From Gammaproteobacteria bacterium (GTDB lineage: Bacteria > Pseudomonadota > Gammaproteobacteria > Pseudomonadales > Azotimanducaceae): a DNA stretch of 43,888 nt. Location: positions 1-43,888 of the forward strand of contig JASJXV010000011.1 in assembly GCA_030123805.1 (NCBI GenBank). Reading direction: 5' to 3'. The translations under genes and the position numbers were made by a program. This document shows, in pieces, positions 19,001 to 26,237 of this stretch; position 1 is the first letter of the stretch, and every line of letters begins with the position of its first letter. Below the pieces are notes generated by a model that saw nothing but the letters and a program-made list of their open reading frames with translations, searched no databases and was not told where the DNA came from.

Positions 19001-21037
19001 CATTGGAAAGAAGATGATGAGCGATGTGCGGCCGCAGGTCTGGAAGCCTACCAGATCGGAATCGAAGCCGGAAGTCTGTCACCCGCAGCATTTGGATTGA
19101 TGTTGGCCGACACCTACTCAGTGGGTAGTGCCGTTAAATTGACTGAGCTTGAACGGAATATGGCTGAACATCACAAAATGATCGATCAGATTCATCAGAG
19201 GAATGTCATCAATATTCACGGGATTTGGTGGCAGATGGTGATCAACTTGCTGGGAAAAAGTGACACACCTACCCTACTGGTCGGAACAGCAATTGACGAG
19301 ACGAAATTAGAAAAAGAACTGCTTGATAAGCGGGATTACTCCGCACTTTGTAATCTCTATAGTGCCAAGTTTCAACTGTATAATGCATTTGAAGAATTTT
19401 CAAATGCCTATGAATATATCGTTAAGGCTGAACGATATGCAGAGAGTGTTCAGGGGACGCTTGCCGCCGTACATATTAATTTTTTTGGCTCCATCATCAG
19501 ACTTATCAACTATCCCTCAGAACCCGGGGACCAACAGGATTCTATCCTTAAAAAAGTAACCGAAAACCAGGCACTCTTAAAAAAATGGTCAGATGCAACC
19601 CCGACGAAATTTTTATACCGATATTATCTGGTTGAAGCTGAATCTGCGCGAATTAGCAGCGATATTATTAGCGCTATGGATCATTATGAAAAAGCCCTCG
19701 ATCTCTGTGAAATAAATACAGACCCGTATGGAATGGCGATTGCTTCTGAACTGGCTGCAAGATTCTATATTTCCATAGATAAAAAGAAAATAGCCAGTAT
19801 TTATATGACCACTGCTTTTAATTGGCATTTCAATCGAGGCGCAAAAGCCGTTACTAAACACTTAGAAAACAACTACTCGGAAATCCTTGCATCCCTTCCA
19901 ATAATAACCAACACGGGTTCGCCCATAGCATTAAATACAGGTTCACAAACATCGGAAAAGCTGGACGTTTCTACTGTGATAAAAGCATCCCAGGCTATTT
20001 CTGGAGAAATCGTATTAGAGAATTTGCTGTCAAAAATGATGCGGATTGCGATAGAAAATGCCGGAGCAGAAAAAGGATATCTCATTCTTCTGGAAGGGAA
20101 CAAATTACTGGTAGAAGCTGAGGCATCCCCGGGAATTGAGACGGTTGCCGTTTTATCGTCGATTCCCATTGAAAACCACCAGGGACTTTCCGTGGCAGTG
20201 GTCAACTATGTTGCCAGAACTAAAGAACCGCTCCTGCTTGGCGATGCAGCCAAAGAAGGTGGCTTCACTAAAGATTCGTATATCACCGCGCATCAAACCA
20301 AATCAATCCTTTGTCTACCCATTCTTAACCAGGGGCGGTTATTCGGGATATTGTATCTCGAAAACAATCTCTCAATCGGCACTTTTACTTCTGACCGTTT
20401 GGAATTACTAAGCATTATTTCTTCCCAGGTTGCCATCTCGATTGAAAACGCCAGGCATTATTCGAATTTGGAACACAGAGTAAAAGAACGCACTATCGAG
20501 CTGGAAAAAGCCTACCAAAAAATCAAACTTCTTGCCCTTACCGATCCGCTGACCAATTTGTCGAATCGAAGAGATATGCTGGAAAAGATTGAGTCAGAAA
20601 AAACACGACGCAAACGCGGTGGCAGTCCTCTGTCGCTGGTACTTGCTGATATTGATGACTTTAAAAAAATTAACGATACCCATGGTCATGAATGGGGTGA
20701 TTACGTCCTGGTTCACTTAGCCAACCTAATGAAATCTATAATAAGAAAGCAAGATAGTATTGCTCGATGGGGTGGTGAGGAGTTTCTTTTTCTACTACCG
20801 GAAACCGACCAGCAAGGCGCCGTGGCGATCACTGAAAAAGTACGCCAGGTAATAGCAAAAACAGCCTTTAAATTCAAAGATCAAACGCTCATGATCTCCA
20901 TGACATTTGGAGTATGTACGCTGCATGATAATTCAATAGATACTGACGAATGCTTGAGGAATGCTGATAGTGCTTTGTACGAAGGTAAGAATTCCGGTAA
21001 AAATAGGGTCGTCGCATTCAGTGAAAAATCAATCTAA
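16067..21037 (+). CDS. pseudokinase-AAA ATPase-helical repeat-GAF-diguanylate cyclase regulator
   Basis: This is a 1656-residue cytoplasmic multidomain protein. Residues 1-270 have the fold of a Ser/Thr kinase (GILFYEMLIGKAPF, ISPEQ), but the key residues are gone. The ATP-lysine position of VAIK reads VTIT (Thr36), the catalytic Asp of HRDLKPxN is Ala128 in HEAIKPRN, and DFG is NFG (Asn147). An AAA_16-type ATPase follows with Walker A GKPGIGKS (about 328-335) and Walker B VVLFLDDLQWAD (about 453-464). A long helical-repeat region comes next, then a GAF domain (about 1305-1465), a short coiled coil, and a GGDEF domain. The GGDEF has GGEEF (about 1570) and an intact RxxD inhibitory site (RKQD) five residues before it. 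It resembles the multi-sensor kinase architecture common in cyanobacteria and some proteobacteria. It is predicted to make cyclic di-GMP, with the kinase part acting as a scaffold. The gene is visibly more AT-rich than its surroundings. Confidence 0.9.
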   Translation: MRRIKDYTVAEQIDETLGFTVFSGHRQGDSTPVTITWFKDRNPTASDTARFVQKHKTIQKLDLDGIVKIIEIIQQDDQHVLISEAFDGVSIDKTLRKGPFDIQTFLNIGLKLSETLGNLHKQELTHEAIKPRNVFINTETKQVEITNFGVSSFLTKENDDIYHSEVLESTLPYISPEQTARVNRSVDYRTDLYSLGILFYEMLIGKAPFLSADPMEIIYSHIAISPTPPGSISENIPQMISRIIQKLLMKAAEERYQNAFGLMADLKECQKRYRNKTGISHFALAQKDRSNRFIIPQKLYGREREIAHLLSLFEEVRQGKGQIALIAGKPGIGKSALVHEIQKSVVTKRGYFISGKYERFRRDVPYSSIIQAYQNLIGQILAENEQEVEKWKGKLMQALGKNARVITDVIPNVQLIIGEQPSVPELGAEDSANRFVHVLEKFVRVFPQENHPVVLFLDDLQWADLASLQLIEKIICGNDIKHFFIIGTYRDDEVTEEHPLMIMGRNLSRESIQINRINLKPLDIDAIIHLLTEYLHCPHEESQELGELIHTKTGGNPFFVIQILKILFDDKLIELDKNSVWQWHTSKIREMRVTDNLVDLLVGKINKLSKGTRETLKISACIGNRFDLETVAVIQEIPIDETLANFTEAISEGLVTGNRNLLIFHHDRIQEAAYSLIPDRIKGQYHYKIGKLALEKTTSEAFKKQLFYIVDQLNEGSEWILDDAERVKLIEMNLQAGKKANASAAFYPASKYFNVALKLHSEDSWEKQYKLTLDTYSQTIETAYLNGEFDRLNYLADMALERVRNVVDTINILSTRIKAYTAQQNFGKAIEAGVSALNSLGVDIPSAPDDTLLGEQTLEVMQSISGKTDADLIDQADMTNPEMLSAIRILADILSPSYQSASGLSPFIILQQLKIHLTYGNHPLAAYAYANYGIILIVGMADIDGGYRFGKLAFKIIDKYNAQGLKSDIVYLYNLFIRHWKEDDERCAAAGLEAYQIGIEAGSLSPAAFGLMLADTYSVGSAVKLTELERNMAEHHKMIDQIHQRNVINIHGIWWQMVINLLGKSDTPTLLVGTAIDETKLEKELLDKRDYSALCNLYSAKFQLYNAFEEFSNAYEYIVKAERYAESVQGTLAAVHINFFGSIIRLINYPSEPGDQQDSILKKVTENQALLKKWSDATPTKFLYRYYLVEAESARISSDIISAMDHYEKALDLCEINTDPYGMAIASELAARFYISIDKKKIASIYMTTAFNWHFNRGAKAVTKHLENNYSEILASLPIITNTGSPIALNTGSQTSEKLDVSTVIKASQAISGEIVLENLLSKMMRIAIENAGAEKGYLILLEGNKLLVEAEASPGIETVAVLSSIPIENHQGLSVAVVNYVARTKEPLLLGDAAKEGGFTKDSYITAHQTKSILCLPILNQGRLFGILYLENNLSIGTFTSDRLELLSIISSQVAISIENARHYSNLEHRVKERTIELEKAYQKIKLLALTDPLTNLSNRRDMLEKIESEKTRRKRGGSPLSLVLADIDDFKKINDTHGHEWGDYVLVHLANLMKSIIRKQDSIARWGGEEFLFLLPETDQQGAVAITEKVRQVIAKTAFKFKDQTLMISMTFGVCTLHDNSIDTDECLRNADSALYEGKNSGKNRVVAFSEKSI

Positions 21038-21217
21038 AGAGGAAAGGCGGCTATTTCATTGATAAGTGGTCGTTTGATAAGCCGAATGAATTTGTTACTC
21101 ATGCTTTATTAATTTTATTGCTCCAGTAGAAGGGTTATCATTCGGACATGAGACAGCAGGTACAGTCCAGAAAAAAACAATCATCATCAAGGCAAACAAA
21201 CGGTTAAGGAGTTATCG

Positions 21218-22006
21218 GTGTTGCAAATGGTTAGCGATTTAAAGGCGGAGGGGGAAGACCTATACCGGTATTTGAAGACGTTGGATGAAGCGGCATGGTC
21301 CGGTGAGACACCTTTCAACAATTGGACGGTAAATCAGGTGGTGCAGCACCTGCATGGAACCGATCTGGCTGCCGTTAAGTCGATAAAGGATCCCGAAGGT
21401 TTCCGGCAATCGGTAAGTGAACAAGCCCTTAAAACCAGTGTCTCGGCGACCACCGAAGACGCCAGGCCGGAAGGTTTGGAACTGTTCGATCAATGGTGGT
21501 CCCATTTCGGCGAGATGTGCGAGTTGCTGGGTAATTCTGATCCGGCGCAAAGGGTCCCCTGGTTCGGTCCGGATATGGGTGTGAAGATGTTCGCGACCGC
21601 GAGACAGATGGAAATCTGGTCCCATGCACAGGATATCTATGACCTGTATCAATTTAAACGCACCAACACTGACCGTATTAAGAACGTTGCTGTCATAGGT
21701 GTGCGAACATTTGGCTGGACCTTCGCCAACCGCCAGATGGATGTGCCGCCGAACACTCCCTACGTTAAATTGGAGGCTCCCTCTGGTGCTATATGGGAAT
21801 GGAACAAACCAAACGACCACAATTATATTGCGGGGACTGCTGTTGATTTCTGCCATGTGGTAACGCAGGGAAGAAATATTGGCGATGTGAATCTCACCCT
21901 GGTTGGAGAAACCTCCGTGCTGTGGATGTCCATTGCCCAGTGTTTCGCCGGGGGTCCAAAAGATCCACCGGCAGCGGGTAAACGTACTTGTCCGGGTTAC
22001 CCATGA
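21218..22006 (+). CDS. TIGR03084-type DinB-like metal-binding protein
   Basis: The 262-residue protein starts at GTG 21218 with AAGGAG 7 nt upstream. The N-terminal helical bundle (DLKAEGEDLYRYLKTLDEAAW, then NWTVNQVVQHLHGTD) matches the mycothiol-dependent maleylpyruvate-isomerase/DinB-like superfamily, with the metal-site His in QHLHGTD and EIWSHAQDIYD. The second half (ANRQMDVPPNTPYVKLEAPSGAIWEW) fits the TIGR03084 subfamily of unknown function. These proteins often sit beside acyl-CoA and SDR genes, as here. The reaction is unknown. It is convergent with the HMG-CoA-lyase-like gene. Confidence 0.8.
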   Translation: MLQMVSDLKAEGEDLYRYLKTLDEAAWSGETPFNNWTVNQVVQHLHGTDLAAVKSIKDPEGFRQSVSEQALKTSVSATTEDARPEGLELFDQWWSHFGEMCELLGNSDPAQRVPWFGPDMGVKMFATARQMEIWSHAQDIYDLYQFKRTNTDRIKNVAVIGVRTFGWTFANRQMDVPPNTPYVKLEAPSGAIWEWNKPNDHNYIAGTAVDFCHVVTQGRNIGDVNLTLVGETSVLWMSIAQCFAGGPKDPPAAGKRTCPGYP

Positions 22007-22059
22007 GTAGACCTCTTGCGACCAGCTAAAGGGCAGTGCAGCCCGGGTTCGGTGAATTC

Positions 22060-23145
22060 TCAGCGGAACAACGCGTCTCCTTGCTGCCATGGAGACAACT
22101 GATTAGCGTAAACGCTGCTGCCTTTTCGGAAGTGTGCGGCTTCCTCAAGTGTCTCCACAAAAGGCATATCCACGGGATACAGATCATCCCCGCGAGGTCT
22201 GGGTCCGGCCTTGGATACATGACCCCACAATGGATGACCGACCACTTCTTCAGCAATCGCGACCGCTTCAATTAACTTGGCCAGGTTGTATCCCGTTTCG
22301 ATTCCCATTTCATGACAAAGGTCCACGAAGTCTTCAGTCGGAACATGACCGGCTGCTCGACCATTACCACAGTATGGACACCCCCCCATGCCGCCGAGAC
22401 AGGTATCGAATTCTCTGGCGCCCAGTTGCAGTGCTTCGTAGTAGCTGGCAATGGCAGCACCTCTGTTGTTGTGAAAATGGCAATGAAAATCCGTGATATC
22501 CGGCCATTTGTCCTTGATGGCCAGAATCGTCTCCCTGACAGCAAGCGGAGTATTCCAGCCCATGGCCTCGGAAAATGAGCATCTGTTTACTTTTAAACCC
22601 GCCTGGAACCACTTGTCCATCATCAGGGTCATCATTTCCATGCGTTGATCCAGCGAGAATGGACCTTCGAAGTTGGAACCAAACGGATTGCCGAGTCCCA
22701 CTGCACCGTATTCCACTCCAGCTTTGCAAGCCCGCTGGATCGTGTCGTCGATGCTGGCGATTTGTTGCGCCTGGGTGCGATTGTAGTTACGCCTGGCGAA
22801 TGAATCGCACAGCTCAACCTGCGTACTGAAGAGCGTTCGTCTCACATTTATCTTCGGAAACCACTTGTCGGCACGCTCGAAGCCCTTGCGATTAAAGACA
22901 GCAGCGGTATAGGTAATGCCCGGTTTCGGTACGAATGTCTCGGCTATCTCATCAATGCACGCCATTTGGGGGGTCCACTTGGGGTGTGCAAATGAGCCAA
23001 TGGAGATCACCTTTGCACCGGTCTCCCCCAGTGCATCGAGAAGTCTCAGTTTCTCTGACACTGGGATATCTGCATTTTCAATCTGCAGACCTTCTCGCAT
23101 AGTATCGTCGGTAATCTTTACAGACCTGGGTAGTTGATCGTTCAT
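22060..23145 (-). CDS. HMG-CoA-lyase-like (DRE-TIM metallolyase) protein
   Basis: The 361-residue protein belongs to the DRE-TIM superfamily. DDTMREG (13-19) is the Arg-Glu signature, FHCHFHNNRG carries the His-x-His metal ligands, and GGMGGCPYCGNGRAAGHVPTED is the lyase-type cysteine loop that closes on the CoA substrate. The length exceeds typical HMG-CoA lyase (about 300) by some 50 C-terminal residues. It would cleave a 3-hydroxy-3-methyl-acyl-CoA type substrate to acetyl-CoA plus an acid. It lies 51 bases after the acyl-CoA synthetase in the same direction, so both probably serve one degradative route of unknown substrate. It is not leucine-operon linked here. Confidence 0.8.
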   Translation of the reverse strand: MNDQLPRSVKITDDTMREGLQIENADIPVSEKLRLLDALGETGAKVISIGSFAHPKWTPQMACIDEIAETFVPKPGITYTAAVFNRKGFERADKWFPKINVRRTLFSTQVELCDSFARRNYNRTQAQQIASIDDTIQRACKAGVEYGAVGLGNPFGSNFEGPFSLDQRMEMMTLMMDKWFQAGLKVNRCSFSEAMGWNTPLAVRETILAIKDKWPDITDFHCHFHNNRGAAIASYYEALQLGAREFDTCLGGMGGCPYCGNGRAAGHVPTEDFVDLCHEMGIETGYNLAKLIEAVAIAEEVVGHPLWGHVSKAGPRPRGDDLYPVDMPFVETLEEAAHFRKGSSVYANQLSPWQQGDALFR

Positions 23146-23196
23146 GGCACTGTTTTCCTTCAGGGATTGGGGGTAAAAGTTCTTGGTATTATATGG

Positions 23197-24891
23197 TTAT
23201 CCGGGAGTTCCCAATCTGGCATGGGCTTCTTTTCTAATCTGCCGTTTGTCGATCTTCCCCGCAGCGATTCTGGGCAATGGTTCCGAACTAAACGTGATAT
23301 AACGCGGGTGCTTGAAACGCCCGATTCTGTCCAGGAGGAAACTGCGAATATCATCTTCGGACAGATCAGCACTGCAGTACAGAGTAGTCCCGACTTCTTC
23401 ACCGAGTCGCTCGTCGGGTACGGCATATACTGAGGCTTCCAGGATGTGGTCATGTTCAAGCAGCGCGTGCTCAACTTCGGCACAACCGATGTTTTCGCCA
23501 CCACGAATCACCAGATCCTTGATGCGATCCACGATGTAAAGGTAGCCCTCATCATCCACGTAGGCAACATCGCCGGTTCGCATCCAACCATCAACAAAGG
23601 TTTCGGTATTTGCTTCGGGGCGGTTCCAGTAGCCTTGAAAAACCGAGGTACCTCTAATCTGCAGCTCACCAGATTCGCCAGCGGCTAACTCATTGCCCTG
23701 CTCATCCATCACACGAATATCCAGCACGGCTGAAATGCGGCCAGAGCTGGTCGGATGCTCCAGGTAGTCTTCGCCACCGATACCGGTGCCAATCGCATTG
23801 GTTTCCGTCATCCCCCAGCCGGTGCCGGGCATGGCATTCTCGAAAGATTTGGCGATGTTCTTCACCTGATCGGGAGCACGCGGCGCACCACCACCACCAA
23901 CGGTCATCAGGCTGCTCAGGTCGCGGTTGGTTCTTTTTGCTGTTTCAACCAGATCCCCGGTCATGGCTGCCGGTGCGGTGAAACCGGCAATCTTTTCGCG
24001 CTCGATGAGTTCTGCGGCTGCTTCAACATCCCATTTATACATGCAAACCATTTTGCGCTGGCTGCGATAACAGGAGAGCATCACCGCATGCGAACCGGTT
24101 GCATGAAACAAAGGTACCGCCAACAGAACTGCCGGTTGATTTTCAGGAGGCTCGGGTGTGAGTTCAAGTTCTGCTATACGTGACTGAATATCCAGTTCCC
24201 AGGATAACAGGGCGGAAATAATATTACGGTGGCAGGATACGACTCCCTTCGGGTGATCTGTGGATCCCGACGTGTAGAAAATAGTTGCTGGATCACCGGG
24301 CTGCAAGTCGACCTGGGGCATTGCGCTGACGACTGAGTTTGCCAGCAGATCCTTCAAGTCGGGGATATCGTTGTGCAATGCTTTTTGCGGTCGAATGGCG
24401 ATAACCTGGATGCCAAGATCCTTATAGACGGGTTCAAGGCGGTCTAATCGTTCCTGATCTGCAAACAGTAGTTTGCTGCCGCTATCGGTTAGTCCATAGG
24501 CCATTTCATCGGTCAACCAAAGCGCGTTCATTGCCACCGCGATAGCGCCGATAGAAGTTATTGCATTAAAGATCATCACCCATTCCGGGAAATTGCGCAT
24601 GGAGAGGGCAACGCGATCACCTTTTTGAATGCCATAGTCATTGATTAAAATAGCAGCGATCTGGCAGACACGCTGCTGAGTTTCCTCGAAGGTGTAACGC
24701 TCGTTCTCGTAAACCAGAAAGGTTTCGTTGCTACGCGAGTCCTCGAATACTTCTCTCAGGGTTGGTGGTGCATTTTTAAATAGGCGGCATTTTCGTCCCC
24801 ATACCTCTCCAGGGATGAGTTCATAATCTTCGCCTTTGGCAGTGAGTTTATTGATCCATTCGTTACGACCGGGTTTGGTTACTTCTGTCAT
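23197..24891 (-). CDS. acyl-CoA synthetase (AMP-forming)
   Basis: The 564-residue enzyme is placed at ATG 24891 (MTEVTKPGRNEW) because AAGG lies about 7 nt upstream. The longer open frame adds 56 residues with no family similarity that overlap the divergent gene. Adenylation motifs are in order: FYTSGSTDHPKGVVSCHRN (P-loop), GWGMTETNAIG, DGWMRTGDVAYVDDEGYLYIVDR, IRGGENI and the C-terminal AAGKIDKRQIRKEA with the catalytic Lys. It activates a carboxylic acid to its CoA thioester. It is followed by the HMG-CoA-lyase-like gene and divergent from an SDR (144 bases between starts, where both promoters must lie). Confidence 0.9.
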   Translation of the reverse strand: MTEVTKPGRNEWINKLTAKGEDYELIPGEVWGRKCRLFKNAPPTLREVFEDSRSNETFLVYENERYTFEETQQRVCQIAAILINDYGIQKGDRVALSMRNFPEWVMIFNAITSIGAIAVAMNALWLTDEMAYGLTDSGSKLLFADQERLDRLEPVYKDLGIQVIAIRPQKALHNDIPDLKDLLANSVVSAMPQVDLQPGDPATIFYTSGSTDHPKGVVSCHRNIISALLSWELDIQSRIAELELTPEPPENQPAVLLAVPLFHATGSHAVMLSCYRSQRKMVCMYKWDVEAAAELIEREKIAGFTAPAAMTGDLVETAKRTNRDLSSLMTVGGGGAPRAPDQVKNIAKSFENAMPGTGWGMTETNAIGTGIGGEDYLEHPTSSGRISAVLDIRVMDEQGNELAAGESGELQIRGTSVFQGYWNRPEANTETFVDGWMRTGDVAYVDDEGYLYIVDRIKDLVIRGGENIGCAEVEHALLEHDHILEASVYAVPDERLGEEVGTTLYCSADLSEDDIRSFLLDRIGRFKHPRYITFSSEPLPRIAAGKIDKRQIRKEAHARLGTPG

Positions 24892-25035
24892 GGTAGCCTT
24901 AATTTTAAAGTGAAAGGCTAAACATACTTCTTTTCGCAGTGTTATTTCAAGACTGGAGATGGCTGCCTGGTTTAGACTTGAAATTCTGGTGGAGGGTCCT
25001 GCCTTCCGGGAAGCGAAATCCAAGGAGGATTGCTT

Positions 25036-25827
25036 GTGAGTAACACATTTTATGAGCATTTGTTCAGTGTGGAGAATAAGGTTGCCCTGGTGACGGGTGG
25101 AACTCGAGGTATTGGCCTGATGATCGCTGAGGGTCTGGTGCGTGCAGGTGCCAGGGTGTATGTGGCTTCCAGGAAATTGGACGCCTGCAAGAAAACCGCG
25201 GAGACTCTATCAGCCTATGGTGAGTGCTTTGCAATTCCGTCGGACGTGTCCACACTTGAAGGCTGCAAGAAACTTGCCGATGAAATAAAGGCAAGAGAAC
25301 AGAAACTGAATATACTGGTGAATAATGCGGGCTTGACGTGGAGTTCACCGATTGACGAATTTTCGGAAAAAGCCTGGGACAAAGTTGTCGATCTTGATGT
25401 CAAAGGGCCTTTCTTTCTGTCACAGCAGTTGCTGCCCCTGTTACGTAATGCCGCGACTCCGGACAATCGCGCCTCCATTGTGAATATCACCTCGGTGAAT
25501 GGCCTCCGACCGAGCAATTTACAGAACTACTCCTATGTCGCGGCCAAAGCGGGTCTGGGTCAATTGAGTGTGCAGATGGCGAGGGACCTGATGCAGGATC
25601 ACATTAATGTCAACGTGATTGCCCCGGGACTATTCAAATCGAAAATGACTGCACCCTTGTTTGCCACTAAAGAAATGGAGCGCCAATTACTGGCTGCACA
25701 ACCCATGGGTCGATCCGGTGCAATGGAAGATGCGGCGGGTTTGGTGATCTTCTTCTCTTCAAAAGCAGGGAGTTTTGTTACCGGTGTAACCGTTCCCAGT
25801 GATGGTGGTGCAACAACAACAAGCTAG
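25036..25827 (+). CDS. short-chain dehydrogenase/reductase
   Basis: The 263-residue classical SDR is started at GTG 25036 because AAGGAGG ends 7 nt before it; a TTG at 25030 would leave only one base. The cofactor loop is TGGTRGIG (20-27) and NNAG is at 96-99. The catalytic Ser153, Tyr167 and Lys171 are in TSVNG and YVAAK. The C-terminus PSDGGATTTS has the usual D-G-G turn. Arg46 after the second strand (VASRKLDA) suggests NADP preference. The substrate is unknown; the divergent acyl-CoA synthetase suggests a shared catabolic role. Confidence 0.92.
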   Translation: MSNTFYEHLFSVENKVALVTGGTRGIGLMIAEGLVRAGARVYVASRKLDACKKTAETLSAYGECFAIPSDVSTLEGCKKLADEIKAREQKLNILVNNAGLTWSSPIDEFSEKAWDKVVDLDVKGPFFLSQQLLPLLRNAATPDNRASIVNITSVNGLRPSNLQNYSYVAAKAGLGQLSVQMARDLMQDHINVNVIAPGLFKSKMTAPLFATKEMERQLLAAQPMGRSGAMEDAAGLVIFFSSKAGSFVTGVTVPSDGGATTTS

Positions 25828-25855
25828 CCAGCAAATTTCACAGGAATAATTATGT

Positions 25856-26097
25856 TCATAATCCCAGTCTTTCATACTGCTCCGACGGCGCATCCATCTT
25901 CTGCATGGTTTGTCGTAATAGCTCAATGTATTTCTGTTCGACATCCGTTCCCGCCAGCTTGTGTTGCTGACCCGGGTCTTCCGCGATATTGAACGGCAAC
26001 GTGTCTTTGACATTGTTCCAGCGTCTTCCAGCGGGAACGGAGTACGGGCAGGTAATTACGGTTTTGGGCTGTCAAGAAGAATGAAGATCGCTTTCAC
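25856..26097 (-). pseudogene. sulfatase remnant with large internal deletion
   Basis: On the minus strand a GTG at 26097, preceded by GGAGAG, begins KAIFILLDS. After an extra A in an AAAA run the frame shifts to NRNYLPV, which together is the N-terminus typical of sulfatases. Almost immediately after it, in yet another frame, comes a sulfatase C-terminus (LPFNIAEDPGQQHKLAG, then VEQKYIELLRQTMQKMD and SEQYERLGL, stop at 25856-25858). Over 400 residues, including the Cys/Ser formylglycine motif C/S-x-P-x-R, are missing. The gene is therefore dead. It fills the gap between the SDR and the S9 peptidase; 26098-26237 holds nothing else. Confidence 0.75.
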
Positions 26098-26237
26098 TGT
26101 GACTCTCCATGGATCGTGGCATTTTCCAACAGCGAGTATATCGCCCGGACTAAAAACTCGTTGGTTAAGCCCGGCTCTGTGTTAACTTATGTACAAGCAG
26201 TTGCTTTCACTGACCAATCAGATACCGGGAGTTAATA

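Noticed and set aside
21260-22090. Minus-strand open frame of 276 codons opposite the TIGR03084-type gene
   Set aside because: Composition follows the sense gene's codons; no ribosome site and no recognisable motif.
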